From: Actinophytocola algeriensis
GTDB taxonomy: Bacteria > Actinomycetota > Actinomycetes > Mycobacteriales > Pseudonocardiaceae
Direction of reading: 5' to 3'
Assembly: GCF_014203735.1 (NCBI RefSeq)
Contig: NZ_JACHJQ010000008.1
Coordinates: forward strand, 444,092 to 508,091
DNA length: 64,000 bases
Under the pieces are notes generated by a model. That model saw only the letters and a list, made by a program, of their open reading frames with translations. It was not told the origin of the DNA and ran no database searches. Shown one piece after another: positions 33,455 to 44,828 of this stretch; within the stretch, counting starts at the first letter, position 1; each line of letters begins with the position of its first letter. A program made the position numbers and the translations under genes.

Positions 33455-34555
33455 ATGAACCGGTTCGGACCGGACGAGTGGTCGGGTCTCGCGATGCTCG
33501 TCGTGTGCGTGGGTGTCGGGGTGCCGGTGGTGCTGGGCGCCGAGCCCGACGTGCCGCTCGCGGTGTGGCTGACCGGCTTCGCGACCGTGCTCGGCGCGGC
33601 GCTCGCGGCGTTGTTCACCGAGCGCGGGACCGTGCGGTACAGCCTCTTCGGGCTGGCGGTCGTGGTCAGCTGGGGCCTGGTCGTGTCCGCGCCGGGCGCC
33701 GGGTTGCTGCCGGTCCTGCTGGTCGCGCTCGCCGCGCTCGGCGCGGAGGTCGTCGGTGTGCCGGTCGCGTTCACTGTCGCCTGCGCGAACACCGCGGTCG
33801 TCGCCGTGACCGCGGGCAGGCAGGGCGCCGACGCCGTCACCGTGCTGACCGCGAGCGGGTTCTACGCGCTGATCCAGGTCGCGTCCGTGCTCAGCATCGC
33901 GGCGTCGCTGCGGGAGCGCCGGGTGCGCCGCGAGCTGACCGAGATTAACGTGGAGCTGAGTGCCGCGGGGGTGCTGCTGGAGGAGTCCGCGCGCACCGCG
34001 GAGCGGCTGCGGATCTCGCGCGAGCTGCACGACCTCATCGGGCACCAGCTCACCGTGCTGACACTGGAGCTGGAGGCGGCGCGGCACCGGGCGGACGGCC
34101 CGGCGCGCGAGCACGTCGAGCGGGCGCGCACGGTGGCGCGGGACCTGCTCGCGGACGTCCGCACGACCGTCGGCACCCTGCGCACCGAGCACGCCGCCGA
34201 CCTGGCGGAGGCGTTGCGGCGCGTCGGCAGACAGGTGCCCGGGCTGGCGGTCGCGGTCCACATCGACGACGCGGTCACCACCGACGAGGAACAGACCGCC
34301 GTGCTGGTGCGCGCGATGCAGGAGATCGTCACGAACACGCTCCGGCACGGGAACGCGAGCACGCTGCGGGTCGAGGTGGTCCGCGACGGCGACCACATCC
34401 GGCTGACCGCGGCCGACGACGGGTGCGGCGCCCCGGACGTGCTGGCGGGCAACGGGTTGCGTGGCCTGTCCGAACGCGTCACCGCCCTCGGCGGGGCGGT
34501 CGACGTCGACGGCGCCGCCGGGTTCACGGTCACGGCGACGGTGCCGGTCCGATGA
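33455..34555 (+). CDS. Two-component sensor histidine kinase (NarL/DesK type, HisKA_3)
   Basis: 366 aa from ATG 33455. Five to six transmembrane helices fill residues 10-150, followed by a coiled linker and the HisKA_3 dimerisation helix RISRELHDLIGHQLTVLTLE with phosphoacceptor His192. The HATPase_c domain shows EIVTNTLRHGNAS and DDGCGAP...GNGLRGLSERV. The membrane sensor has no large outer loop, as in kinases that sense membrane stress or the cargo of a linked ABC exporter. It overlaps the response regulator by 4 bp. Confidence 0.92.
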   Translation: MNRFGPDEWSGLAMLVVCVGVGVPVVLGAEPDVPLAVWLTGFATVLGAALAALFTERGTVRYSLFGLAVVVSWGLVVSAPGAGLLPVLLVALAALGAEVVGVPVAFTVACANTAVVAVTAGRQGADAVTVLTASGFYALIQVASVLSIAASLRERRVRRELTEINVELSAAGVLLEESARTAERLRISRELHDLIGHQLTVLTLELEAARHRADGPAREHVERARTVARDLLADVRTTVGTLRTEHAADLAEALRRVGRQVPGLAVAVHIDDAVTTDEEQTAVLVRAMQEIVTNTLRHGNASTLRVEVVRDGDHIRLTAADDGCGAPDVLAGNGLRGLSERVTALGGAVDVDGAAGFTVTATVPVR

Positions 34556-35196
34556 CCCGCGTGCTGCTCGTCGACGACCAGACCCTGGTGCGCCACGGCA
34601 TCCGCGCCCTGCTCGACCTGGCGGGCGTCGAGGTCGTCGGCGAGGCCGACGACGGCGGCGCCGCGCTCACGGCGATCGAGGAGACCAGGCCCGACGTGGT
34701 GCTGCTCGACCTGCGGATGCCCCGCCACGACGGCATCTGGACGCTCAACCGGTTGCGGGAACGCGGCGTCGACCTGCCGGTGCTCGTGCTGACCACGTTC
34801 GACGACGACACCCTCGTGCTCGACGCGCTGCGCGCGGGCGCCCGCGGCTACCTCCTCAAGGACGTCACCCTCGAACAGCTGACCCACGCCGTCGCGACCC
34901 TCGCGGGCGGCGGCACGCTCATCGCCCCCGCCATCACCGACCGCCTCGTCCGCGCGATCCGGTCCGGCCCGTCCCCCGCCGGCGCCGACGCACCCCCGGT
35001 GCAGGACCTCACCGAACGGGAGCTGGAGGTGCTGCGGCTCATGGCGCAGGGCTGCACCAACCGGGAGATCGCGGAACTGCTGTTCCTCGCGGAGGGCACC
35101 GTCAAGAACCACGTGTCGACGATCCTGCTCAAGCTCGGCGCCCGCGACCGCACCAAGGCGGTGCTGCGCGCGCTCCACGAGGGCATCCTGCGCTGA
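34552..35196 (+). CDS. NarL/LuxR family response regulator
   Basis: 214 aa from ATG 34552, which overlaps the kinase stop (ATGA). Receiver domain with Asp8/Asp9, phosphorylation site Asp53 (LLDLRMP), Thr in VLTTFDD and Lys in YLLKDVT. The C-terminal LuxR HTH reads LTERELEVLRLMAQGCTNREIAELLFLAEGTVKNHVSTILLKLGARDRTKAV. Cognate partner of the preceding kinase; the divergent ABC exporter is the probable target. Confidence 0.94.
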   Translation: MTRVLLVDDQTLVRHGIRALLDLAGVEVVGEADDGGAALTAIEETRPDVVLLDLRMPRHDGIWTLNRLRERGVDLPVLVLTTFDDDTLVLDALRAGARGYLLKDVTLEQLTHAVATLAGGGTLIAPAITDRLVRAIRSGPSPAGADAPPVQDLTERELEVLRLMAQGCTNREIAELLFLAEGTVKNHVSTILLKLGARDRTKAVLRALHEGILR

Positions 35197-35197
35197 C

Positions 35198-35746
35198 TCA
35201 CCGCACTACGACGTCCGGGAGGTCCGGCCAGACGAAGCGCCGCATCAGGGGCACACCGTCGAGCCGCTGTGGCACGCCGCCAGGCGGTGGCACCGGCGTC
35301 AGGTCGAGGCCGGTGCCACCGATCGCGCGGTAGAACCCCTGGGCGGCGGTGTTCTGCTCCAGCACCCACAGGTACATCGCCTTGCGCACCGCGTGCGACG
35401 CGACCGCTGCCGCCGCGCGTGCCATGAGCGCGGCGCCGATGCCACCGCGCTGCCGGTCGTGGCTGACGTGCAGGTTGTCCACCAGGCTGCCCCAGCGGTC
35501 GTCCTTGTCGAACATGACGTGCACGAAGGCCGCGAGCCCTGCGGGGTCCTCGGCGAGCACGGTCGCGGTGCCGGTCTGGTCGGCGAGCCGCGCGGACCAC
35601 TCCGCGACGCGTTCCTGGACGACGTCGCCGTCGAGGTACGCGTCGGCGTAGGCACCCCGGTAGTGCCTGCGCCAGCTCTCCGCGTGCAGCAGGCCCACCT
35701 TCTCGGCGTCACCGCGAGCCGCGGCGCGGAACCGCGGCGATGTCAT
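35198..35746 (-). CDS. GNAT family N-acetyltransferase
   Basis: 182 aa from ATG 35746 with the ribosome site GGGGAGGGG. The GNAT core is visible: FRAAARGDAEKVGLLHAESWRRHYRGAYADAYL at the N-terminus, then LVDNLHVSHDRQRGGIGAALMARAA with acetyl-CoA motif RQRGGIG near 106-112, and LWVLEQNTAAQGFYRAIGGTG at motif B. Acceptor unknown. Its stop converges on the response regulator stop with 1 bp between them; the SMR gene lies 14 bp upstream on the same strand. Confidence 0.9.
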   Translation of the reverse strand: MTSPRFRAAARGDAEKVGLLHAESWRRHYRGAYADAYLDGDVVQERVAEWSARLADQTGTATVLAEDPAGLAAFVHVMFDKDDRWGSLVDNLHVSHDRQRGGIGAALMARAAAAVASHAVRKAMYLWVLEQNTAAQGFYRAIGGTGLDLTPVPPPGGVPQRLDGVPLMRRFVWPDLPDVVVR

Positions 35747-35760
35747 ACCCCTCCCCAGTC

Positions 35761-36075
35761 TCAGTGGGCCAGTTTCAGCCCCACGACACCCGCGACGATC
35801 AGCAGCAGGCAGCACAACCGCACGACGGTGACCGGTTCGTCGAGGTACAGCATGCCGAACACGGCGGTGCCGACGGCGCCGATGCCGACCCACACCGCGT
35901 AGGCGGTGCCGACCGGGATGGTGCGCATGGCGATGGCGAGGCCCGCCATGCTCGCGACGAGTGCGACGGCGAACACCGCTGACGGCACGAGGCGGGTGAA
36001 ACCGGCGCTCTTGCCCAGTGCGATCGCCCAGACGGTTTCGAACAGGCCGGAGACGGCCAGGATGATCCAGTTCAT
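35761..36075 (-). CDS. SMR family transporter (SugE/Gdx-like)
   Basis: 104 aa from ATG 36075, four transmembrane helices. The functional Glu13 in [16 protein letters not shown] is present, together with Trp16 and the late segment [24 protein letters not shown]. The GKSxGFT pattern is closer to the SugE/Gdx subgroup, which exports guanidinium by proton antiport, than to EmrE-type drug exporters. I see no convincing guanidine riboswitch in the 249-bp region upstream. Probably co-transcribed with the GNAT gene. Confidence 0.9.
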   Translation of the reverse strand: MNWIILAVSGLFETVWAIALGKSAGFTRLVPSAVFAVALVASMAGLAIAMRTIPVGTAYAVWVGIGAVGTAVFGMLYLDEPVTVVRLCCLLLIVAGVVGLKLAH

Positions 36076-36222
36076 GGTGGTGGTGCGTCGTCTTCGCCGG
36101 GCCGGGTACGACGCGCTCGTCCGGAACGACGCGTGCCGCGCCGTTGGCGCCACCATAACCGACCAGTCCGTCCGGTTCGGCCGGTGGAGACGAACCTCAC
36201 CATCCACAAAGGACTACCAGGT

Positions 36223-36279
36223 CGCCCGCCACCCGATCGGAGGTGGCGGGCGCGGCCACGCATAGGTCCGGCCCCGGAC
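36223..36279. promoter_or_regulatory. Strong hairpin and palindrome upstream of phosphoketolase
   Basis: CGCCCGCCACC (36223-36233) and GGTGGCGGGCG (36242-36252) form a perfect 11-bp stem with an 8-nt loop about 72 bp before the xfp start. A 14-bp palindrome GTCCGG-CC-CCGGAC follows at 36266-36279. Both lie in the divergent promoter between the SMR gene and xfp, so an operator or 5'-leader structure is more likely than a terminator. Confidence 0.5.
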
Positions 36280-36324
36280 GGGCACCCCCACCCCACGAAG
36301 GCCGACCACGGGGAGCGAACACCG

Positions 36325-38685
36325 GTGACCGACAACGCACTCGACCAGCAGGCCCTCGACGCGTACTGGCGGGCGGCGAACTACCTGTCCGCGGGCCAGA
36401 TCTACCTGCTCGACAACCCGCTGCTGCGCGAACCGCTGCGCCGCGAGCACATCAAACCGCGGCTGCTCGGGCACTGGGGTACCACGCCCGGCCTGAACTT
36501 CCTCTACACGCACCTCAACCGCGTGATCCGGGCGCGTGACCTCAACACCATGGTCGTGATCGGCCCCGGCCACGGCGGGCCCGCGATGCTCGCGAACACG
36601 TGGCTGGAGGGCAGCTACACCGCCGCCAACCCGGCCGTGCAGCGCGACGAGGCGGGCATGCGCGCGCTGTTCAGGCAGTTCTCGTTCCCCGGTGGCGTGC
36701 CGAGCCACGTCGCGCCGGAGGTGCCCGGGTCCATCCACGAAGGTGGCGAGCTTGGCTACTCGCTCGCCCACGCGTACGGCGCCGCGTTCGACAACCCGGA
36801 CCTGGTCGTGGCGTGCGTCGTCGGTGACGGCGAGGCGGAGACCGGGCCGCTCGCGACCAGCTGGCACGCCAACAAGTTCCTCGACCCGGTGCACGACGGC
36901 GTGGTGCTGCCGATCCTGCACCTCAACGGCTACAAGATCGCCAACCCGGCCGTGCTGGCCCGCATCCCGGAGGAGGAACTGGACGCGCTGCTGCGGGGCT
37001 ACGGCTACGCGCCGCGCTACGTCACCGGCTCCGGCACTGACACCGCACAGACACACCGGGACATGGCCGCGGCGCTGGACGGTGCGCTCGACGAGATCGC
37101 CGCCATCCAGCAACGCGCCCGCACCGGCGGCGACCGCACCCGCCCGCGCTGGCCGGTGATCGTGCTGCGCTCCCCGAAGGGCTGGACCGGTCCGTCCGAA
37201 GTGGACGGTGTGCCGGTGACGGACACGTGGCGGGCGCACCAGGTTCCGCTGTCCGGGGTGCGGGACAACCCGGAACACCTCGCGCTGCTGGAGGAGTGGC
37301 TGCGCTCCTACCGGCCGGAGGAGCTGTTCGACGACAACGGCGCGCCGGCGGCCGAGCTGCTGGACCAGGTGCCGGACGGCGACCGCAGGATGGGTGCCAA
37401 CCCGCACGCCAACGGCGGTCTGCTGCTGCGTCCGCTGCACCTGCCGGACTTCCGGGACTACGCGGCGGAGGTGGGCAAGCACGGCGGCACGACCTCGGAG
37501 CCGACCCGCGTGCTCGGCCATTTCCTGCGGGATGTCGTCCTGGACAACGCCGACGCGCGGAACTTCCGGCTCTTCGGGCCCGACGAGACGGCGTCGAACC
37601 GGCTCGACGCGGTGTACGAGGCGACCGGGAAGCAGTGGCAGGCCGGCGTGCTCCCGGTCGACGAGCACCTGGTCCACGACGGGCGTGTGGTCGAGGTGCT
37701 GTCCGAGCACCTGTGCCAGGGCTGGCTGGAGGGCTACCTGCTCACCGGCCGCCACGGCCTGTTCTCCTGCTACGAGGCGTTCATCCACATCGTCGACTCG
37801 ATGTTCAACCAGCACGCCAAGTGGCTCAAGACCAGCAAGGCGCTGCCGTGGCGGCGGCCGGTCGCGTCGCTGAACTACCTGCTGACCTCGCACGTGTGGC
37901 GGCAGGACCACAACGGTTTCTCCCACCAGGACCCCGGGTTCATCGACCACGTGATGAACAAGAAGGCCGAGGTCATCCGCGTGTACCTGCCGCCGGACAC
38001 GAACACGCTGCTGTCGGTGGCGGACCACTGCCTGCGCAGCCGCGACTACGTCAACGTCGTGGTGGCAGGCAAGAACGAGAGCCCGGACTGGCTGCCGATG
38101 GACGAGGCGGTCCTGCACGCCACCCGCGGCGCCGGCATCTGGGACTGGGCCGGGAACGAGGACGGCGGTGATCCGGACGTGGTCCTGGCCTGCGCGGGTG
38201 ACGCGCCCACCCTGGAGGTCATGGCCGCCACGTCCATCCTGCGCGAGCAGCTGCCCGAGCTGAAGGTGCGGGTGGTCAACGTGGTCGACCTGATGCGCCT
38301 GCAACCGCACACCGAGCACCCGCACGGCATGACCGACCCCGAGTTCGACGCCACGTTCACCACGGACAAACCGGTGATCTTCGCCTACCACGGCTACCCG
38401 TGGCTGATCCACCGCCTGACCTACCGGCGCACCAACCACCACAACATCCACGTGCGCGGCTACAAGGAAGAAGGCACCACGACCACCCCGTTCGACATGC
38501 TCGTGCTCAACGACCTCGACCGGTTCCGGCTGGTCATCGACGTGCTGGACCGGGTGCCGCACCTCGGGGCGCGCACCGCGCTGATCCGGCAGCGCATGGC
38601 CGACCTGCGGGCCCGCCACCACCAGTGGACCCGCGAGCACGGCGAGGACCTGCCCGAGGTCCTCGACTGGGTGTGGCCGTACTGA
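36325..38685 (+). CDS. xfp: Phosphoketolase (xylulose-5-phosphate/fructose-6-phosphate)
   Basis: 786 aa from GTG 36325 with GGGGAGCG upstream; family length is about 790. TPP-dependent enzyme that splits xylulose-5-P or fructose-6-P with phosphate into acetyl-phosphate and glyceraldehyde-3-P or erythrose-4-P. Hallmarks: [11 protein letters not shown] opening, [29 protein letters not shown], the TPP motif [31 protein letters not shown], and late [19 protein letters not shown] plus [15 protein letters not shown]. Its stop overlaps the acetate kinase start (TGATG), giving a complete route from sugar phosphate to acetate and ATP. Confidence 0.97.
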   Translation: MTDNALDQQALDAYWRAANYLSAGQIYLLDNPLLREPLRREHIKPRLLGHWGTTPGLNFLYTHLNRVIRARDLNTMVVIGPGHGGPAMLANTWLEGSYTAANPAVQRDEAGMRALFRQFSFPGGVPSHVAPEVPGSIHEGGELGYSLAHAYGAAFDNPDLVVACVVGDGEAETGPLATSWHANKFLDPVHDGVVLPILHLNGYKIANPAVLARIPEEELDALLRGYGYAPRYVTGSGTDTAQTHRDMAAALDGALDEIAAIQQRARTGGDRTRPRWPVIVLRSPKGWTGPSEVDGVPVTDTWRAHQVPLSGVRDNPEHLALLEEWLRSYRPEELFDDNGAPAAELLDQVPDGDRRMGANPHANGGLLLRPLHLPDFRDYAAEVGKHGGTTSEPTRVLGHFLRDVVLDNADARNFRLFGPDETASNRLDAVYEATGKQWQAGVLPVDEHLVHDGRVVEVLSEHLCQGWLEGYLLTGRHGLFSCYEAFIHIVDSMFNQHAKWLKTSKALPWRRPVASLNYLLTSHVWRQDHNGFSHQDPGFIDHVMNKKAEVIRVYLPPDTNTLLSVADHCLRSRDYVNVVVAGKNESPDWLPMDEAVLHATRGAGIWDWAGNEDGGDPDVVLACAGDAPTLEVMAATSILREQLPELKVRVVNVVDLMRLQPHTEHPHGMTDPEFDATFTTDKPVIFAYHGYPWLIHRLTYRRTNHHNIHVRGYKEEGTTTTPFDMLVLNDLDRFRLVIDVLDRVPHLGARTALIRQRMADLRARHHQWTREHGEDLPEVLDWVWPY

Positions 38686-39752
38686 TGGGGCGCGTGCTGG
38701 TCGTCAACGCGGGCTCGTCGAGCCTGAAGCTCGCGCTCGTGGCCGACGCGGACGAGGTCGTCGAGGCCACCACGCTCGAACGGTGGGACGGCGAGACCGG
38801 GGGACTGGCGGACTTCGTCGCCGGGCTGCCCCACGTGGACGCGGTCGGGCACCGGATCGTGCACGGTGGCGCCGAGTTCAGCGAGCCGGTCCTGCTCGAC
38901 GAGGACGTCCGCGACCGCGTCGCGGCCCTCACCGAGCTGGCACCCCTGCACCAGCCGCGCGGCGTGGCCGGCATCGACGCCGTCGGCACCGTCCTGCCCG
39001 GCGTGCCCTCGGTCGCGTGCTTCGACACCGCGTTCCACCACGACCTGCCTGCCGCGGCCAGGACGTACGCGCTGCCCAAGGAGTGGAACGAGCGGTGGTC
39101 GTTGCGCCGCTACGGGTTCCACGGCCTCTCGCACGCGCACGTCGCGCGGCGGGTGGCCGAGCTGGCCGGGCCGGACCGGCGGATCGTCAGCTGCCACCTG
39201 GGCGCAGGCGCGTCGCTCGCGGCGATCGCGGGCGGCCGGTCCGTCGACACGACGATGGGGTTCACGCCGCTCGCCGGTCTCGTGATGGCGACGCGGTCGG
39301 GTGACGTCGACCCGGGGCTGGTGCTGTGGCTGCTGCACCACGGCGGCGTGTCCGCCGACGAGCTGTCGGACCTGCTCGAACACCGCAGCGGGCTCGCCGG
39401 GCTGACCGGTGGCAGCGGCGACCTGCGCGACATCGTGGCGAACGAGGCCGACCAGCCCGCGCTGGCGGTCTACCTCCACCGCCTGCGGCGGGAGATCGCG
39501 GCGATGGCGGCGGCCATGAACGGCGTGGACGTCCTCGTGTTCACCGGCGGTGTCGGCGAGCACCAGCCGGTCGTCCGTGCCAGGACCGCGGCAGGCCTGG
39601 CGTTCCTCGGGGTGGCGGTCGACGCCGATCGGCCGGTCGACGGGGACACCGAGATCACCGCGCCGGGTGCGGCGGTGCGCAGCTTCGTCGTCACCGCGCG
39701 CGAGGACGTCGAGATCGCTCACCAGGTCAGGTCCATCGTGCGCGGTGCTTGA
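38685..39752 (+). CDS. ackA: Acetate kinase (variant)
   Basis: 355 aa from ATG 38685, shorter than the usual 390-400. Converts acetyl-phosphate and ADP to acetate and ATP. N-terminal VLVVNAGSSSLK, RIVHGG near 59-64, RYGFHGLSHAHV, SCHLGAGASLAAI, TTMGFTPLAGLVMATRSGDVDPG and FTGGVGEH are in place. Two pocket motifs differ from canonical AckA: HNPAN reads HQPRG, and CHLGNGAS reads CHLGAGAS, so substrate preference may differ. It takes acetyl-phosphate from the overlapping upstream phosphoketolase, and the DevR-like regulator follows 81 bp later. Confidence 0.93.
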   Translation: MGRVLVVNAGSSSLKLALVADADEVVEATTLERWDGETGGLADFVAGLPHVDAVGHRIVHGGAEFSEPVLLDEDVRDRVAALTELAPLHQPRGVAGIDAVGTVLPGVPSVACFDTAFHHDLPAAARTYALPKEWNERWSLRRYGFHGLSHAHVARRVAELAGPDRRIVSCHLGAGASLAAIAGGRSVDTTMGFTPLAGLVMATRSGDVDPGLVLWLLHHGGVSADELSDLLEHRSGLAGLTGGSGDLRDIVANEADQPALAVYLHRLRREIAAMAAAMNGVDVLVFTGGVGEHQPVVRARTAAGLAFLGVAVDADRPVDGDTEITAPGAAVRSFVVTAREDVEIAHQVRSIVRGA

Positions 39753-39833
39753 CTTGTCGCGCCCCGAGTTCGAGTCTTGCCAGCGGGCACACCTCTGGGT
39801 CGAGCGGGAAACCGGTGTGCCGAGGAGGCAGTC

Positions 39834-40481
39834 GTGTCTTTGCGTGTCCTGCTGGTCGACGACCACGAGATCGTGCGGCGGGGCATCGCCGACATCATCG
39901 GCACCGCGGCCGACCTCGAGGTGGTCGGCGAGGCCGCGGGCGTCGAGGAGGCACTCGCGCGGGCGCCGCAGGTGAACGCGGACGTCGCGGTGCTCGACGT
40001 GCGGATGCCCGACGGCAACGGCATCGAGCTGTGCCGTGACCTGAAGTCGCAGCTGCCCGACCTGCGGTGCCTGATGCTGACGTCCTACGCCGACGACGAC
40101 GCGTTGTTCGACGCGATCATGGCAGGCGCGTCCGGCTTCGTGCTGAAGCAGGTGCTGGGCCTTGACCTGCTGGCCGCGATCCGCACAGTCGGGGCGGGCG
40201 GCTCGCTGCTGGACCCGAGGACCACGGCCGCGCTGATGAACCGCATCCGCCGGGAACGCGAGGAGCACAACCCGCTGAACGCGCTCACCGAGCAGGAGCG
40301 GGCCGTGTTCGACCTCATCGGTGAGGGTCTGACCAACCGCCAGATCGGCGAGAAGCTCTTCCTCGCCGAGAAGACGATCAAGAACTACGTCTCGCACCTG
40401 CTGAACAAGCTCGGCATGCAGCGCCGCACCCAGGCCGCCGTCCTGGCCGCCGAGCTCCGCTCCCGCAAGCAAGGCGGCTGA
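39834..40481 (+). CDS. devR: DevR/DosR-like response regulator
   Basis: 215 aa from GTG 39834 with GAGGAGG upstream. It follows M. tuberculosis DosR closely: [29 protein letters not shown], Asp55 in [46 protein letters not shown] with Lys105, and [12 protein letters not shown]. The LuxR-type HTH ends [27 protein letters not shown]. DosR controls the hypoxia/NO dormancy regulon. It follows xfp-ackA and converges on the devS-like kinase (1-bp gap), so an oxygen-responsive acetate pathway is inferred. Confidence 0.9.
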   Translation: MSLRVLLVDDHEIVRRGIADIIGTAADLEVVGEAAGVEEALARAPQVNADVAVLDVRMPDGNGIELCRDLKSQLPDLRCLMLTSYADDDALFDAIMAGASGFVLKQVLGLDLLAAIRTVGAGGSLLDPRTTAALMNRIRREREEHNPLNALTEQERAVFDLIGEGLTNRQIGEKLFLAEKTIKNYVSHLLNKLGMQRRTQAAVLAAELRSRKQGG

Positions 40482-40482
40482 A

Positions 40483-42270
<1,788 letters not shown>

Positions 42271-42346
42271 CTATCCGTCGCGGCAATCGAGGAACCCCGG
42301 CGACACCGTGCAGAGCATGGCCTCGCGGTCAGCGGTGGACCGGGCC

Positions 42347-42407
42347 CCGGCCGGCGAGGACACACCACACACCAGACCCGGCCAACGAAGGCGAACACAG
42401 CACCAGC
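42347..42407. repeat. 61-bp dispersed intergenic repeat, copy B
   Basis: Aligns ungapped with 24273-24333 (47 of 61 identical; last 13 bp identical), same orientation. It lies between the divergent devS and VWA genes. Confidence 0.65.
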
Positions 42408-42498
42408 CCGTGTCACTTTCCGCAACCGGCTCGCGCGGGACTTTCGCCAACAGCCCAGTGGGACACCGGAATCCGACCCTTCCCTCCCCCTCGCGGGT

Positions 42499-42514
42499 CA
42501 TGACGTTCGTCATG
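42499..42514. promoter_or_regulatory. 16-bp palindrome CATGACG-TT-CGTCATG
   Basis: Perfect 7-bp arms about 110 bp upstream of the secreted VWA gene start. Length and symmetry suit a dimeric regulator; no regulator gene is adjacent apart from the DevR/DevS pair. Confidence 0.45.
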
Positions 42515-42623
42515 TGAATCGGCCGGTCAGGTACGGCGTCGTTCACTGAATTGTTGGAGCAACGGGAAGTTCGCCAGCCCGATGTACAAGGTCGGGGACC
42601 TGACGACAACGAGGAGTGACGGG

Positions 42624-44732
42624 ATGACACGAAGAACCCTGGCGTTATCCGGAATTTCCGCATGCGCGGCGATGGCCTTGTTCACCGGCACGGCCGTCGC
42701 CGTCGACGGCCAGCTGCCCGGCGGCACCGCGATCTCGGTGACGATCGACAGTCCCGCCGACAACACGGTGTTCCCGCAGGGACCGGTGACGGTCGAGGGC
42801 ACGGCGTCGGTCGGCGAGGCCGCCGTCGTGAAGGACACCGGGCTCACCTACGTGGTCGACGTGTCCGGGAGCACGGCGGCGAGCTGTGACGGCACCGCGC
42901 GCACCGTGCTGCAGTGCGAGGTGCAGGCCTCGCAGGCGCTCAACGGGCTCGCCGCGGACCCCGACTCCCCGATCAACTCGGTCGGCGCGGTGATCTTCGG
43001 TTCTTCGGCGGCCGTCGCGGACGTGCAGCCGGCAGGCGGGGACCAGGTGCTGACCGGTCCCGCGACCGACCAGAACGCCAACAGCGCCAGGGACGTCGAG
43101 GAAGTGCTCGGCTCGATGAGCCAGGGGCACGTCGGCCAGTTCTCGGTGCGCAACGTCGCCACGGGCACGTTCTTCCCGGACGCGGTGGTCAAGGCGACCA
43201 CGGTGACCAACGCCCAGACCGAGTCGCGCAAGATCGTGGCGTTCCTGTCCGACGGCGCGTCGTCGGGCAACGTCAACCCGGCGCTGGACGCGGTCCCGGA
43301 GAACGTCGACATCCACACGTTCGCCGTCGGCGCGGGCTCCGCCTGCCAGACCGGCGCGTACAGCGACAGCCTGCAGCTGATCGCGGACCGCACCGGCGGT
43401 GAGTGCACCCACGTGCCCGACCCGGCGAACCTGCCGGACGTGCTGCCGGACCTGCTCGCCTCCGAGCTGTCCTCCCTCACGGCCACGGTGGACGGCGGCC
43501 TCGCCGCACCGGTGACCGCGATCAGCCCCGGTCTGCCGCAGGACGGTCCGGCCACAGTGGACTACTCGTACACCACCGGCAACCTCACCTCCGGCACCCA
43601 CGAGATCTGCGTGACCGCCCACGGCGAGGACAGCGGCGGCCCCGGTGCGGTGACCGACTGCGTGACCGTGATCATCAACGACCCGCCGACGGCCGACCCG
43701 AGCGGACCGTACGCGGGCCAGGAGGGCACCCCCGTCTCGATCGCCGGCCTGGTGACCGACCCGGACGGCCCGAACCTGACCACGCAGTGGAGCGCCACCC
43801 CGGCCTCCGGTGTCGACGCGGGCGCGACCTGTTCCTTCGCCGACGCCTCGGCCGTCACCACGACCGTGACCTGCACCGACGACGGCGTGTGGACGCTGCG
43901 CCTGACCGCTGACGACGGGCTGAACCCGCCGGTGGCGGCCACGACCCAGCTGACGCTGACCAACGTCGCACCCGAGGTGACGATCAGCAGTCCCGCCGAC
44001 GGCACCCTCGTGCTGCGCGGCACCCCGGTGACCGTCACCGCGCCGTTCACCGACATCGCGACCAACGACTCGCACACGTGCACGGTGGACTTCGACGACG
44101 GTTCGGCTCCGGCCGCGGGCACGGTCGACCAGGGCGCGGGCTCCGGCAGCTGCGCGGCGACCCACACCTACACCGGCGTCGGCGCGCACCTGGTGGTCGT
44201 GACGATCACCGACGACGACGGCGGTTCGGCGACCGCGGTGGTCAAGCTGGTGTCGCACGTGCGGGCCGAGGCCTGGGCCATCAGTGCGAGCGGGCTGATC
44301 AACGTGGCGAAGACGCCGCACGCGACGTGCCCGCCGAACACCGACCTGACCACGGCGTCGCTGACGGTCCCCGCGCTGGCGTCGGTGCAGGCACTGCACG
44401 CGGAGTGCACGCTCGACCCGTCGACCGGCCACACCGACGCGTCGGCGGAGATCAGCGGTGCGACGTTGCTGGGCGGCGCGATCAGCCTCAGTGACATCGA
44501 GACCAGTTGCGTGGCAACGGAAAGTGGGCTGAGCGGGTCGTCCAGGGTGGGCACGCTCAACGGCCAGCCGATCGGCACGGCGCCGACGACGATCTCGATC
44601 CCGCTGGTGGCGACCGTCTACCTCAACCAGACGGTGAACGGTCCGAACGGACAGCTGGCGCAGTACTCGGTGCGGGTGGTGACACTGCTGGGCCAGGAGA
44701 TCATCCTGTCCGGCTGCCGCATGGGCTTCTGA
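42624..44732 (+). CDS. Secreted protein with VWA domain and Ig/PKD-like repeats
   Basis: 702 aa from ATG 42624 (ribosome site GAGGAGTGACGGG). Signal peptide cleaved after AVA at about residue 26. A VWA-like domain carries the metal-ion site Asp79-x-Ser81-x-Ser83 in YVVDVSGST, then VGAVIFGSSAAV and IVAFLSDGASSGN. Further along are a PKD/Ig-like region (NDPPTADPSGPYAGQEGTPVSI, NVAPEVTISSPADGT, AATHTYTGVGAHLVVVTITDDDGG) and a C-terminal choice-of-anchor-like beta domain with a cysteine pair. No membrane anchor or sortase motif is visible. Probably an adhesin-like secreted protein. A terminator follows at 44743. Confidence 0.85.
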   Translation: MTRRTLALSGISACAAMALFTGTAVAVDGQLPGGTAISVTIDSPADNTVFPQGPVTVEGTASVGEAAVVKDTGLTYVVDVSGSTAASCDGTARTVLQCEVQASQALNGLAADPDSPINSVGAVIFGSSAAVADVQPAGGDQVLTGPATDQNANSARDVEEVLGSMSQGHVGQFSVRNVATGTFFPDAVVKATTVTNAQTESRKIVAFLSDGASSGNVNPALDAVPENVDIHTFAVGAGSACQTGAYSDSLQLIADRTGGECTHVPDPANLPDVLPDLLASELSSLTATVDGGLAAPVTAISPGLPQDGPATVDYSYTTGNLTSGTHEICVTAHGEDSGGPGAVTDCVTVIINDPPTADPSGPYAGQEGTPVSIAGLVTDPDGPNLTTQWSATPASGVDAGATCSFADASAVTTTVTCTDDGVWTLRLTADDGLNPPVAATTQLTLTNVAPEVTISSPADGTLVLRGTPVTVTAPFTDIATNDSHTCTVDFDDGSAPAAGTVDQGAGSGSCAATHTYTGVGAHLVVVTITDDDGGSATAVVKLVSHVRAEAWAISASGLINVAKTPHATCPPNTDLTTASLTVPALASVQALHAECTLDPSTGHTDASAEISGATLLGGAISLSDIETSCVATESGLSGSSRVGTLNGQPIGTAPTTISIPLVATVYLNQTVNGPNGQLAQYSVRVVTLLGQEIILSGCRMGF

Positions 44733-44742
44733 CCGGCTGATG

Positions 44743-44779
44743 TGGACGGTCCGGCCCGGATCGGGTCGGACCGTCCACT
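44743..44779. terminator. Long hairpin terminator between convergent genes
   Basis: GTGGACGGTCCG (44743-44754) pairs with CGGACCGTCCAC (44768-44779), 12 bp perfect; an inner CCCG/CGGG pair extends the stem, leaving a 3-nt loop (GAT). No T-tract, as usual in GC-rich actinomycetes. It lies 10 bp after the VWA stop and can serve both convergent genes. Confidence 0.85.
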
Positions 44780-44828
44780 CGGGAGAAGCACCGGCACCGG
44801 CCAAGTTCCGGCCGCGGCAGCCGCCTGA

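Noticed and set aside
36076..36324. Possible guanidine riboswitch upstream of the SMR transporter
   Set aside because: The conserved ykkC core sequences and the ACGR-loop pairs of mini-ykkC are not convincingly present; only the hairpin at 36223 and palindrome at 36266 stand out.
36214..38640. An 808-codon minus-strand open frame opposite phosphoketolase
   Set aside because: The plus strand encodes an unmistakable phosphoketolase of full length; the opposite frame has shadow composition.
39758..39790. T-loop-like sequence GTTCGAGTC suggesting a tRNA end
   Set aside because: Flanking bases cannot form the T-stem, and no acceptor stem, anticodon arm or D-loop is present.
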